Notes under the pieces: model-generated
Databases searched by the model: none
Seen by the model: only the letters and a program-made list of their open reading frames with translations
Told to the model about the DNA's origin: nothing
Shown: positions 1 through 7,258 of the stretch, in pieces
Layout: the number at the start of each line of letters is the position of its first letter
How positions within the stretch are numbered: the stretch's first letter is position 1
Assembly (NCBI RefSeq): GCF_003315175.1
Contig: NZ_QNRQ01000002.1
Coordinates: forward strand, 524,666 to 588,665
Length of the DNA stretch: 64,000 bases
Reading direction: 5' to 3'
DNA from: Eoetvoesiella caeni
Lineage (GTDB): Bacteria > Pseudomonadota > Gammaproteobacteria > Burkholderiales > Burkholderiaceae_B
Made by a program: the position numbers and the translations under genes

Positions 1-257
1 GCCTGGATGTCAGTCAGGCCTTGTATACCAGCATACTTGCCGCTTTCGAAGAAGACCGGGGCATTATCACGGCCCAGGCCGAAAACATTGCCGCCGAGCC
101 CTCGTTCGAGCCAGTTGCTTGCGGCCTGGATGCCGCCCTGGGCCAGTTTAGGGCGATGATTGCGCGTCAGATCGCATTGGAAAGCGAGGAAGAGGCTGCT
201 GGCGCGATGGACGGGTCTGGCAATGTGGGCCGACGCAATGAGGCCCAGACAGCCTGA
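1..257 (+). CDS. Rieske aromatic oxygenase, C-terminal fragment (VanA-like)
   Basis: The reading frame is open from the window edge, so the 5' part, including any Rieske cluster, lies outside. The visible ~84 residues contain AAFEEDRGIITAQ followed by a short helical tail (LGQFRAMIARQIALE). This is the usual C-terminal pattern of VanA-type single-component-family Rieske oxygenases, where a helix following the catalytic domain carries the F-x-E-D-x-x-I/V signature. The complete oxygenase at 58318 ends with a comparable segment (AFQEDKVILEAI). Family members hydroxylate or demethylate aromatic substrates; this one's substrate cannot be judged. The next gene on the same strand is a flavoprotein 85 bp downstream, possibly co-transcribed. 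Assignment rests only on this C-terminal similarity. Confidence 0.65.
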   Translation, partial: LDVSQALYTSILAAFEEDRGIITAQAENIAAEPSFEPVACGLDAALGQFRAMIARQIALESEEEAAGAMDGSGNVGRRNEAQTA

Positions 258-342
258 ACTGAACTAGCTGCGGCTTGCGGCGATTGCCGCTACAGGCACG
301 GGACTTGCGGGCCGCTTCTGTCTTACTTGCCGGGAGACTTGT

Positions 343-1425
343 ATGACCGAACCCAAGCTTGAAGTCCGTACCGGACAATATACCGGGACGCTTACGCGCG
401 ATGCGTTCCGCAAGCGTTTCATGCACCGCTTCTACGACCCTGCTTTTCGGGGCGAGCAGGAAGCGCTGGAGCGGCTTGAAGCCATCGCGTGGGATGCGTA
501 TCAAAGCGGCCGCAAGTCGCCCGTCACGGTGAAGGCGGGCCCGGGCTATGCCGATCCTGATTACGATATGTCGGTGGAATGGAAAGAGACGCACGACCGT
601 CTGGCGCGCGCCGCCGAGATTCAGCGCGATCCGCACACACGCCTGCGCGTACTGGTGATTATCGGCGCCTCGCGCAACGATGGCACCTGTCCGGGCGAAG
701 TCTCCAAAAGCTGGCGGCTTGCGCAGATAGTCCGCCATGAGGTGGAAGCCGGCGGCCTGCAGGCCGACATGCTGGACTTGAGCCGGCTGGTGTCGGAATA
801 CCAGTATCAGATCCACCCTTGCAAAGGCTGCGTGTCCACGGCGATGCCGCTGTGCCACTGGCCATGCAGCTGCTATCCCAATCACTCGCTGGGCCAGCAC
901 AACGACGCGATGAACGAAATATATGAACAGTGGGTGGCGGCGCACGGCGTGATACTGGTCGCTCCGACCTACTGGTATCAGTCGCCCAGTCCCCTGAAGC
1001 TGATGATCGACCGGATGGTATGCGCCGATGGCGGCAACCCCGACCCGACGTCGACTGCCGGCAAGAACGTTATGAAAGCCAAGAAAATCGAAATGGACGG
1101 TTGGCCCTATCCTAAACACCTGGCGGGCCGGACCTACGGGTTGGCAGTGCACGGCGACGTGGCCGGCATTGAGGGCCAGCGGCGCGCCTTGAGCGATTGG
1201 CTTGACTGGATGGGGCTGGTCGACGCGGGTTCGTGGTCGGTGCTGGATCGCTATATCGGCTACTACAAGCCTTATGCCACCAGCCATTCAGAACTGGACG
1301 CAGATCAGGCGGTGCAGGAAGAGGTACGCAATGTTGCGCGGGCGGTGATCCGCTCTTTGCGGCTGCGCAGGGCGGGAGAGCTGCCGCAGCCCGACGATGG
1401 CCTGCATGATCCCCGGCCCAAGTAA
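343..1425 (+). CDS. NAD(P)H-dependent FMN reductase / iron-sulfur-flavoprotein-like
   Basis: 360 aa. Residues ~100-270 form a flavodoxin-like FMN_red domain: a beta strand into the phosphate loop (RVLVIIGASRNDGTCPG) and the later APTYWYQSPSPLKLMIDRM segment that cradles the flavin. Between them sits a Cys-rich stretch (CKGCVSTAMPLCHWPCSCYP) resembling the compact cysteine motif of archaeal iron-sulfur flavoproteins, so an Fe-S cluster is possible but unproven. The N-terminal ~95 residues are not recognised. It follows the oxygenase fragment on the same strand, which suggests a redox role in the same (mostly unseen) cluster. ATG start with GGGAGA upstream. Family assignment is firm, exact reaction unknown. 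Confidence 0.75.
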   Translation: MTEPKLEVRTGQYTGTLTRDAFRKRFMHRFYDPAFRGEQEALERLEAIAWDAYQSGRKSPVTVKAGPGYADPDYDMSVEWKETHDRLARAAEIQRDPHTRLRVLVIIGASRNDGTCPGEVSKSWRLAQIVRHEVEAGGLQADMLDLSRLVSEYQYQIHPCKGCVSTAMPLCHWPCSCYPNHSLGQHNDAMNEIYEQWVAAHGVILVAPTYWYQSPSPLKLMIDRMVCADGGNPDPTSTAGKNVMKAKKIEMDGWPYPKHLAGRTYGLAVHGDVAGIEGQRRALSDWLDWMGLVDAGSWSVLDRYIGYYKPYATSHSELDADQAVQEEVRNVARAVIRSLRLRRAGELPQPDDGLHDPRPK

Positions 1426-1431
1426 TTGTGT

Positions 1432-1459
1432 GGCTGCAACGGCATGCCGTTGCGCAGCC
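1432..1459. terminator. Hairpin between convergent genes
   Basis: GGCTGC-AACGGC-AT-GCCGTT-(GC)-GCAGCC forms a nearly perfect 12-bp stem with a 2-nt bulge, placed between two convergent stop codons. No long T-run follows, so termination is only inferred. Confidence 0.4.
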
Positions 1460-1492
1460 AGCAAGATTTGAACCGGTGCCGGTCCCTGTCCT

Positions 1493-2143
1493 TTAAGGCT
1501 GGGCCTTGGCCTTGTTTTCTGCCTTGACCTTGTCCTTGGCTTTCTCTTTGGCCTTGGTTTTGGCTTTAACCTTGGCTTTAACCTTGGCCTTGTCCTTGTC
1601 CTGTTTCTTAGGCTTCTTGCTGCTTGAGGCCTTGTCCGATTTTTCGTTTTCAGCTTTGTTGTTCGTGCCTTTGGTTTTCTTCTTGGGCAACGCAAGCATG
1701 GTGCCGCGGCATTCGGCGTTGCCGCAAAGGCATTGATACTGCTTTTGCAGCTTTTTGGTGATCTTGCCGTCCATGATCAGGCTGTAATCGTAGAACAGTT
1801 CCTCACCGGCCTTGATATCGCGCAGCGCCATAATGTGCACCCTGGTGCCGGCGGTGTTTTCCTGTGTTTCGCAATTGGGCGCGCACGAGTGATTGATCCA
1901 GCGCGCATCCGTACCGCGGTTGCCGCCGTCGATGATCTTGCCGCTGCTGAGCGAAAAGAAAAACGTATGGAAGGGATCGTCCGGGTTTACCGGATGCATG
2001 GCATCGGCCTGTTCGGACGTGATGCGCCTGCCGCCGTAATCGATAATGCGCGTGCCAGCGGGGATGTCGCGCGCCGCGAAAACGCCGTTGCCATGCAAAG
2101 TCGATTTGCGCACGCTGTGCCAGGGCTGGGAGATATTGCTCAT
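1493..2143 (-). CDS. SET-domain protein lysine methyltransferase with histone-H1-like tail
   Basis: 216 aa. A complete SET core is visible: the HGNGVFA glycine motif (res. 17-23) for SAM, the pseudoknot motif NHSCAPNC (84-91), the GEELFYDYS segment (113-121) with the catalytic Tyr, and a post-SET zinc motif CLCGNAECRG (138-147). After residue ~153 the protein turns into a Lys/Ala-rich tail of repeated KAK units, reminiscent of histone H1 and of small bacterial H1-like proteins. The tail could be a DNA-binding arm or an automethylation substrate; both are inference. Starts 15 bp downstream of topB on the same strand, so probably one operon. Bacterial SET proteins act either on the cell's own DNA-binding proteins or on host chromatin; this sequence has no secretion signal. 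Confidence 0.85.
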   Translation of the reverse strand: MSNISQPWHSVRKSTLHGNGVFAARDIPAGTRIIDYGGRRITSEQADAMHPVNPDDPFHTFFFSLSSGKIIDGGNRGTDARWINHSCAPNCETQENTAGTRVHIMALRDIKAGEELFYDYSLIMDGKITKKLQKQYQCLCGNAECRGTMLALPKKKTKGTNNKAENEKSDKASSSKKPKKQDKDKAKVKAKVKAKTKAKEKAKDKVKAENKAKAQP

Positions 2144-2158
2144 AAGAAAGTGGGCGCT

Positions 2159-4888
2159 TTAAAACGGAGGGTCGATGTCGTCATGCTCGGCCGTGTCGGC
2201 TACGGCTTTTGCCGCGGTCTTTTTCGGCGCGGCTTTCTTGGCTGCTGTTTTGGCAGCAGCCTTTTTTACGGCGGTTTTCTTGGCGGCGGTCTTTGCAGCA
2301 GTTTTAGTGGCAGTCTTGCCGGCGGATTTCGCTGCCGTTTTAGCTGCTTTTTTAGCCGCGGTTTTCGTGGCGGTTGCCGGTTCCGCCGCTGTCTTGGCTG
2401 CCTTCTTGGCCGCCGTTTTCTTGGCGCCGGGCTTTTCGGGCCGAGCTTCGAATTCGAAGCCGATCTTCCCGGTAGGCTGCTTCACCAGATAAGCCTTGAA
2501 CTTGCGGTTGGTGCGGCTGGAGACGAAGCCGTCGAGCAAGTCGGTCTTGCCTTCCGAGAGCAATTTGACGATTTGCGCGGGGGTGATTTCTTGCTGCAAG
2601 ATCATTTTGCCCGAGCGGAAGTCGCAGCTTTTTTCCGGCCCGACCGATTTTTCGCAGACGTAGTTCATGCCGTGTTCGTAGACATTGCTGCCGCATTTCG
2701 GGCATGGACCCAAGGACGTTTGCCCCGAAAAATCCACGGGTTCGGAGTTTTCGGCATCGTTCTGGCCGAAGTCGAATTCAAGCTTGAACTCGTCGGTAAT
2801 GCGTAGCAGGGCGGCAAACGGACGGCCCATTTTGCTGATGAATCCGGGCAGCGGCCCCAGCGTGCGCTTGCTGAGCAGCTCTTCGACCTCGGCGATTTCA
2901 AAAGTACGTCCGCCGGGGTGCTTGCCGATGGAAAAATCGCACTGGGTGCAGGCATAGCGCCGGTAGTTCTCTTTGACGACGCCGCCGCATTTGGGGCAGG
3001 GCGTTGCCAGCGTGGCGTAATCGCCCGGCACCGTGTCGCGCTCGTACTCTTTGGCGCGCTTGACGATGACCTGGGTCATTTGCGCGATCTCGCGCATGAA
3101 CTCGTCGCGATCCAGCTGGCGCTGTTCGATTTGCTTAAGGCGGTGTTCCCATTCGCCCGTCAGTTCGGGTGATGTCAGTTCGTTGACGCCCAGGCCCGAC
3201 AACAGGGTCATGAGCTGGCGAGTTTTGGCGCTGGGCACGAGTTCGCGCCCTTCGCGGCGCAGATAGCCTTCGTTGAGCAGGCCTTCGATAATGGACGCGC
3301 GGGTGGCCGGCGTGCCCAGGCCGCGCTCGGACATGGCTTCGCGCAGGGCTTCGTCGTCGACCAGCTTGCCTGCGCCTTCCATGGCCGAGAGCAGCGTGGC
3401 TTCGGTGTAGCGTGCAGGAGGCTTGGTGACCAGGCCTTTGGCTTCGATTTCGTCGGTCTTGACGGTCTCGTTCTGGGCCACGGCAACCAGATTGGTGTCG
3501 TCGCCCTGGGCTTCGCGACCGTATATGGCCAGCCAGCCCGGTGCCACCAATACCTTGCCTTCGGTCTTGAAATGATGGCCCGAGACTTCGGTGATGCGGG
3601 TCGTTACGCGGAATTCGGCAGGCGGGAAGAACACCGCCAGAAAGCGCCTGGAGATGAGTTCGTAGATTTTGCCTTCAGCTTCGCTAAGATCGCGCGGGAT
3701 CTGCAAGGTGGGGATGATGGCAAAGTGGTCGGAAACTTTTTTGTCGTCGAATATGCGCTTGTTGGGCTTGATCCAGCTTTCTTTGCTGAGTTGCCTGGCA
3801 AACGGCTGCACGCTGGCGGCGGCCGAAGAGCCGCCCTCGGCCAGGGCTTGCACGGTTTGCTTGACGGTTTGCAGATAGTCTTCGGGCAGGTAGCGCGAAT
3901 CGGTACGTGGATAGGTCAGCGCCTTGTGGCGTTCGTACAGGGTTTGCGCCAGCGCCAGGGTAGTCTTGGCCGAGAAGCCGAAGCGTGAGTTGGCCTCGCG
4001 CTGCAGCGAGGTCAGGTCGAACAGGGCCGGCGACATCTGGGTCGTGGGCTTGGATTCTTCTGTGACCTTGCCAGGCTGGTTGCGGCAGGCCGCGACTATA
4101 GTTTGCGCGGCATTGTGCGACCACAGGCGCGAGTCGCGCTGTTCGGGGTCCAGTTCGTTCTTGGCGAATTTCGGGTCGAACCAGCGGCCTGTATAAAAGC
4201 CGGCGGCGGCAACGAAGGTGCCGTGCACTTCCCAGTAGTCGCGCGAAACAAAGCGGCGTATGCGTTCTTCGCGCTCGGCCACAATGGCCAGCGTGGGGGT
4301 CTGCACGCGCCCGACCGGCGTCTTGAAAAAGCCGCCGTCCTTGCTGTTGAAGGCCGTCATGGCGCGGGTGCCGTTAATGCCCACCAGCCAGTCGGCTTCG
4401 GCGCGCGAACGCGCGGCCGCTTCCAGCGGCTTCATGGTTTCGTCGTCGCGCAGGTTGTCGAAGGCTTCGCGGATGGCGGCCTGGGTCATGGAACGCAGCC
4501 ACAACCGCTGGACTGGCTTTTTGACGCCGGCGTATTGCACAATGTAACGGAAAATCAGTTCGCCCTCGCGGCCCGCGTCGCAGGCGTTGATGACGGCGGT
4601 GACGTCTTTGCGTTTCAGCAGCTTGACCAGCAGCTTCAGGCGGTCTGCCGAGCGCTTGTCGGCGGGCCCGAGTTCGAACTGGGGCGGGATGACAGGCAGG
4701 TGCGCAAAGCTCCATTTGCCGCGTACGGGGTCGTTCGGTGCCACCAGTGTAAGCAGATGGCCGACGCTGGACGAGAGCACGAACCGGTCGTTCTCGAAAT
4801 AGTCGCCCTCGCGTGTGAACCCGCCCAGAGCCCGGGAAATGTCTAAAGCGACCGAGGGTTTCTCGGCGATAATCAGCGTTTTGTCCAT
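2159..4888 (-). CDS. topB: DNA topoisomerase III
   Basis: 909 aa type IA topoisomerase that passes single strands to resolve recombination and replication intermediates. Start chosen at MDKTLIIAEKPSVA, the conserved TOPRIM N-terminus; an upstream in-frame ATG would add 32 unconserved residues. The active-site Tyr is in ALTYPRTDSRYLP at about residue 326, matching the position in E. coli TopB. Two topoisomerase zinc-ribbon domains follow (CPKCGGVV...CTQC; CPKCGSNV...CEKS). The last ~90 residues are a low-complexity AAKKTAAKKAAK tail, making it longer than the ~650 aa E. coli enzyme. It lies in the smg-gluQ-topB-SET group. Confidence 0.97.
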   Translation of the reverse strand: MDKTLIIAEKPSVALDISRALGGFTREGDYFENDRFVLSSSVGHLLTLVAPNDPVRGKWSFAHLPVIPPQFELGPADKRSADRLKLLVKLLKRKDVTAVINACDAGREGELIFRYIVQYAGVKKPVQRLWLRSMTQAAIREAFDNLRDDETMKPLEAAARSRAEADWLVGINGTRAMTAFNSKDGGFFKTPVGRVQTPTLAIVAEREERIRRFVSRDYWEVHGTFVAAAGFYTGRWFDPKFAKNELDPEQRDSRLWSHNAAQTIVAACRNQPGKVTEESKPTTQMSPALFDLTSLQREANSRFGFSAKTTLALAQTLYERHKALTYPRTDSRYLPEDYLQTVKQTVQALAEGGSSAAASVQPFARQLSKESWIKPNKRIFDDKKVSDHFAIIPTLQIPRDLSEAEGKIYELISRRFLAVFFPPAEFRVTTRITEVSGHHFKTEGKVLVAPGWLAIYGREAQGDDTNLVAVAQNETVKTDEIEAKGLVTKPPARYTEATLLSAMEGAGKLVDDEALREAMSERGLGTPATRASIIEGLLNEGYLRREGRELVPSAKTRQLMTLLSGLGVNELTSPELTGEWEHRLKQIEQRQLDRDEFMREIAQMTQVIVKRAKEYERDTVPGDYATLATPCPKCGGVVKENYRRYACTQCDFSIGKHPGGRTFEIAEVEELLSKRTLGPLPGFISKMGRPFAALLRITDEFKLEFDFGQNDAENSEPVDFSGQTSLGPCPKCGSNVYEHGMNYVCEKSVGPEKSCDFRSGKMILQQEITPAQIVKLLSEGKTDLLDGFVSSRTNRKFKAYLVKQPTGKIGFEFEARPEKPGAKKTAAKKAAKTAAEPATATKTAAKKAAKTAAKSAGKTATKTAAKTAAKKTAVKKAAAKTAAKKAAPKKTAAKAVADTAEHDDIDPPF

Positions 4889-5099
4889 GTATGTCCAGTG
4901 GCTGCATTTACAGCAGCGATAGCGCGGATCATACGGGGGGATAAACATAGAAAGCAAGTCGCGATAGCGCCAAGCTCTGTCCAAGGACCGAAATCATGGC
5001 GATTTCGGCCTGGCAGCGCCCAGGGCCATGACGGCGTGGATCTGTGCATTTCCGCGATGACCGGTTGGCCGCAAGCCGACGATCCGCTAATTTAATATA

Positions 5100-5969
5100 T
5101 CAAATGTTGAAGCGGGCGGCCCATTTGGGCAGCGCGGCGCTCCAGAAGGCTTCGACGCTGGCGGCATGCGCCAGGGGCTCGAAACCCAGCCGCCGCCAAG
5201 CGCGGGCCAGGGCCTGCACCGGGTCGCCGCGTTCCAGGGCCGGCGCGTGGTTTTGCTTGGACAATTTATGTCCATGCTGGTCCAGCACCAGGGGGACATG
5301 CATGACCTCGGGGCAGGGGGCGCCCAGGCGGCGGGCCAGCACTTGCTGCCGCGCGGTGGAGCCCAGCAGATCGGCGCCGCGCACGATGCTTGTTACGTTT
5401 TGCAGCCAATCGTCGACGACGACCACAAATTGGTAAGCCCATAGGCCGTCTGCCCGCTTGACGATGAAGTCGCCCACTTCTTTTGCCACGTTTTGCTGTT
5501 GCGGGCCGAGCCAGCGGTCGTTGAAGTGGACGATGCCGTCGGGGACCCGAAAGCGCCAGGCGCGGATCTGCCGGCCGTTTTGTACGCCGTTGCGGCAGGT
5601 GCCTGGGTAGGCACGCTTGCCGGCCTCCTGTCGGGTGCAGGCGCAGCCGTACAACTGGCCCTGCGACTTCAGGGTATCGAATATGCGCTGGTATTCGGCT
5701 TGCCGCTGCGACTGCCACACAGGCGCGCCGTCCCAGTGCATGCCCAAAGCGCGCAATTGCTCCATGATGATGTGGTCCGCCCCGGCAACGACGCGCGGGG
5801 TGTCGATGTCTTCGATGCGCAACAACCATTGCCCCCGATGTGCACGTGCGTCCAGGAAACTGGCCATGGCGGCGACCAAAGAGCCGTCATGCAGCGGACC
5901 ACTGGGGCTGGGGGCGAAACGCCCTGTATAGCCCCTGCAGGCCTGTGGCGGGGCAGGCGCGGACTGCAC
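5100..5969 (-). CDS. gluQ: Glutamyl-Q tRNA(Asp) synthetase
   Basis: Truncated GluRS-like enzyme that glutamylates the queuosine base at the wobble position of tRNA(Asp). Visible: [16 protein letters not shown] (variant HIGH motif), a zinc motif (CACTRQ...Y...C) and KLSKQ near the C-terminus (KMSKS equivalent); no anticodon-binding domain, as expected. The frame is open back to an ATG at 6062, but that start would overlap smg by 79 bp. I prefer the GTG at 5969, 15 bp after the smg stop, giving 289 aa, close to known GluQRS. The start is the uncertain part. Placement between smg and topB suggests co-transcription with smg. Confidence 0.93.
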   Translation of the reverse strand: MQSAPAPPQACRGYTGRFAPSPSGPLHDGSLVAAMASFLDARAHRGQWLLRIEDIDTPRVVAGADHIIMEQLRALGMHWDGAPVWQSQRQAEYQRIFDTLKSQGQLYGCACTRQEAGKRAYPGTCRNGVQNGRQIRAWRFRVPDGIVHFNDRWLGPQQQNVAKEVGDFIVKRADGLWAYQFVVVVDDWLQNVTSIVRGADLLGSTARQQVLARRLGAPCPEVMHVPLVLDQHGHKLSKQNHAPALERGDPVQALARAWRRLGFEPLAHAASVEAFWSAALPKWAARFNI

Positions 5970-5983
5970 GGTAGCGGCGGGGA

Positions 5984-6445
5984 TTAATGCGACGGCCGGG
6001 AGTGGTCGTCGGTAAGCAGTTCTTCGAGCACGAGATGGTCGATTTCGGCCTCTTGGCTCCATAGCACCATCAGGGCGATGATCTTGATTTTTTCGAGCGA
6101 GACGGGGGATTCGTGCGTGGCTTGCGCGCGTTCGATCAGGATTTCACGCAGGGCTACGGGCAGCGCGCCCGAAGTTTCGAGGAAGCTGATGAAACCGATG
6201 GCTTCGGTGCCCAGGGTTTGGTATTCCTGGTCGGTGAAGACGCGCCGGCTATTGCTTTGAGGCGTTTGGGCAAGGGGAATGCATTGCTCGGTGGTTTGGG
6301 CCAGGCCGTACAGCCATCCGAGCGCTTCGTCGATGTCTTCGTGCTCGAACCCCACGGCAGCCAGCTTGTGAGCCAATACGTCGGCGTCGGGGCAGGCCTG
6401 GGGCGTGTAGTAGTTTTCGAAGAGATAAACAAGTATGTCGAACAT
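5984..6445 (-). CDS. smg: Smg family protein (DUF494)
   Basis: 153 aa, full length for the family. Begins [13 protein letters not shown], the typical Smg start, and is rich in acidic residues. The biochemical function is not established; in betaproteobacteria smg normally sits between dprA and topB. Here gluQ intervenes between smg and topB, and the upstream neighbour is a divergent DUF2946 gene, so the usual dprA-smg link is broken. Confidence 0.92.
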   Translation of the reverse strand: MFDILVYLFENYYTPQACPDADVLAHKLAAVGFEHEDIDEALGWLYGLAQTTEQCIPLAQTPQSNSRRVFTDQEYQTLGTEAIGFISFLETSGALPVALREILIERAQATHESPVSLEKIKIIALMVLWSQEAEIDHLVLEELLTDDHSRPSH

Positions 6446-6593
6446 AGTCGATTCAGGTTGCTAGTGCCTTGCCTGGTCAATACGCTTGAGCATGGCTCGA
6501 GCATAGGACCATACAGGACACGGTTGGTGTCTACACACGGTAAACCGCTAGACCAGTAAAGTTGATTCGGCTTTCGTTTATTTGACTGTACGC

Positions 6594-6617
6594 CGAATTG
6601 CCATCCTCGGCAATTCG
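6594..6617. repeat. Perfect inverted repeat in the smg / DUF2946 divergent region
   Basis: CGAATTGCC-6 nt-GGCAATTCG, a 9-bp perfect stem 12 bp beyond TTGACT (6582-6587), lying about 70 bp before the DUF2946 start. It could be an operator or an mRNA hairpin. The 242-bp space between smg and the DUF2946 gene holds nothing else that I recognise. Confidence 0.4.
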
Positions 6618-6687
6618 AAGTTACGCCATTCGCCCCAGTATAGACGGTTGGAGCAGCCGTTGTTTTGCTTGTAATACAATACGCGCC

Positions 6688-7113
6688 ATGTTCGCTCCAC
6701 GGAAATCACCGCGACGCTCCATGACGGTCTGGCAAATTCTTTTTTGCCTGGCTTTCGTGTCGTTTCTGTGCCGGTCGATCGTTCCCGTGGGCTATATGCC
6801 CGACCTATCGGGTGCGCGCGACGGCAAGTTCGCGCTGACCTTTTGTACCGTAGGCGGCGGCACAGGCATCCAGAAATTCGACTTGCTGGATCAGGCCGGC
6901 AAATCAAGTCCTGACGACGGCCTGAGCAGCCAGGGCTGCCCTTTCGGAATCGTGGCGTCGCAAGCCTTGATTCCCGCACAAGAAGCGCCCGTATTGGCTG
7001 GGGCGGTCTTTCACCGCCCGGTACTGCTGGCGCACGCCAGCAAGTCGCTGCCGCCATTGCCCGCCCTGGGGCCGCCGCTTGGGCCGCGAGCTCCGCCAAC
7101 AAACCTCGGTTGA
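6688..7113 (+). CDS. DUF2946 family protein (CruR-like upstream ORF)
   Basis: 141 aa. One N-terminal membrane/signal segment (WQILFCLAFVSFLC), then the family hallmark VPVGYMPDL...F-x-L-x-FCTVGGG, and a later CPFG. The ATG at 6688 precedes the hydrophobic segment; an earlier in-frame start at 6598 would add residues not typical of the family. DUF2946 genes often precede TonB-dependent receptor genes, as here (146 bp upstream). In Bordetella pertussis such an upstream ORF (cruR) was reported to mediate copper-dependent control of the receptor gene bfrG. Whether this copy acts that way is inference from synteny. The downstream spacer includes an uninterrupted T-run near 7125. Confidence 0.75.
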   Translation: MFAPRKSPRRSMTVWQILFCLAFVSFLCRSIVPVGYMPDLSGARDGKFALTFCTVGGGTGIQKFDLLDQAGKSSPDDGLSSQGCPFGIVASQALIPAQEAPVLAGAVFHRPVLLAHASKSLPPLPALGPPLGPRAPPTNLG

Positions 7114-7258
7114 TTTGATTTTTTTTATGGCGCCCGCTGTCATGGCGGCCGCCCTATGACGATTAACAATCCCGAGGTATGCCCGCATTCTGCGTCCCAG
7201 CATCTGTGCTGCGTCGACGCCCGGCATATCGAGCGGGCCGAGAAAAAGGCAAAATACA

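Noticed and set aside
7114-7258. Fur box before the TonB receptor
   Set aside because: No stretch resembling GATAATGATAATCATTATC is present; only a T-run and GC-rich segments.
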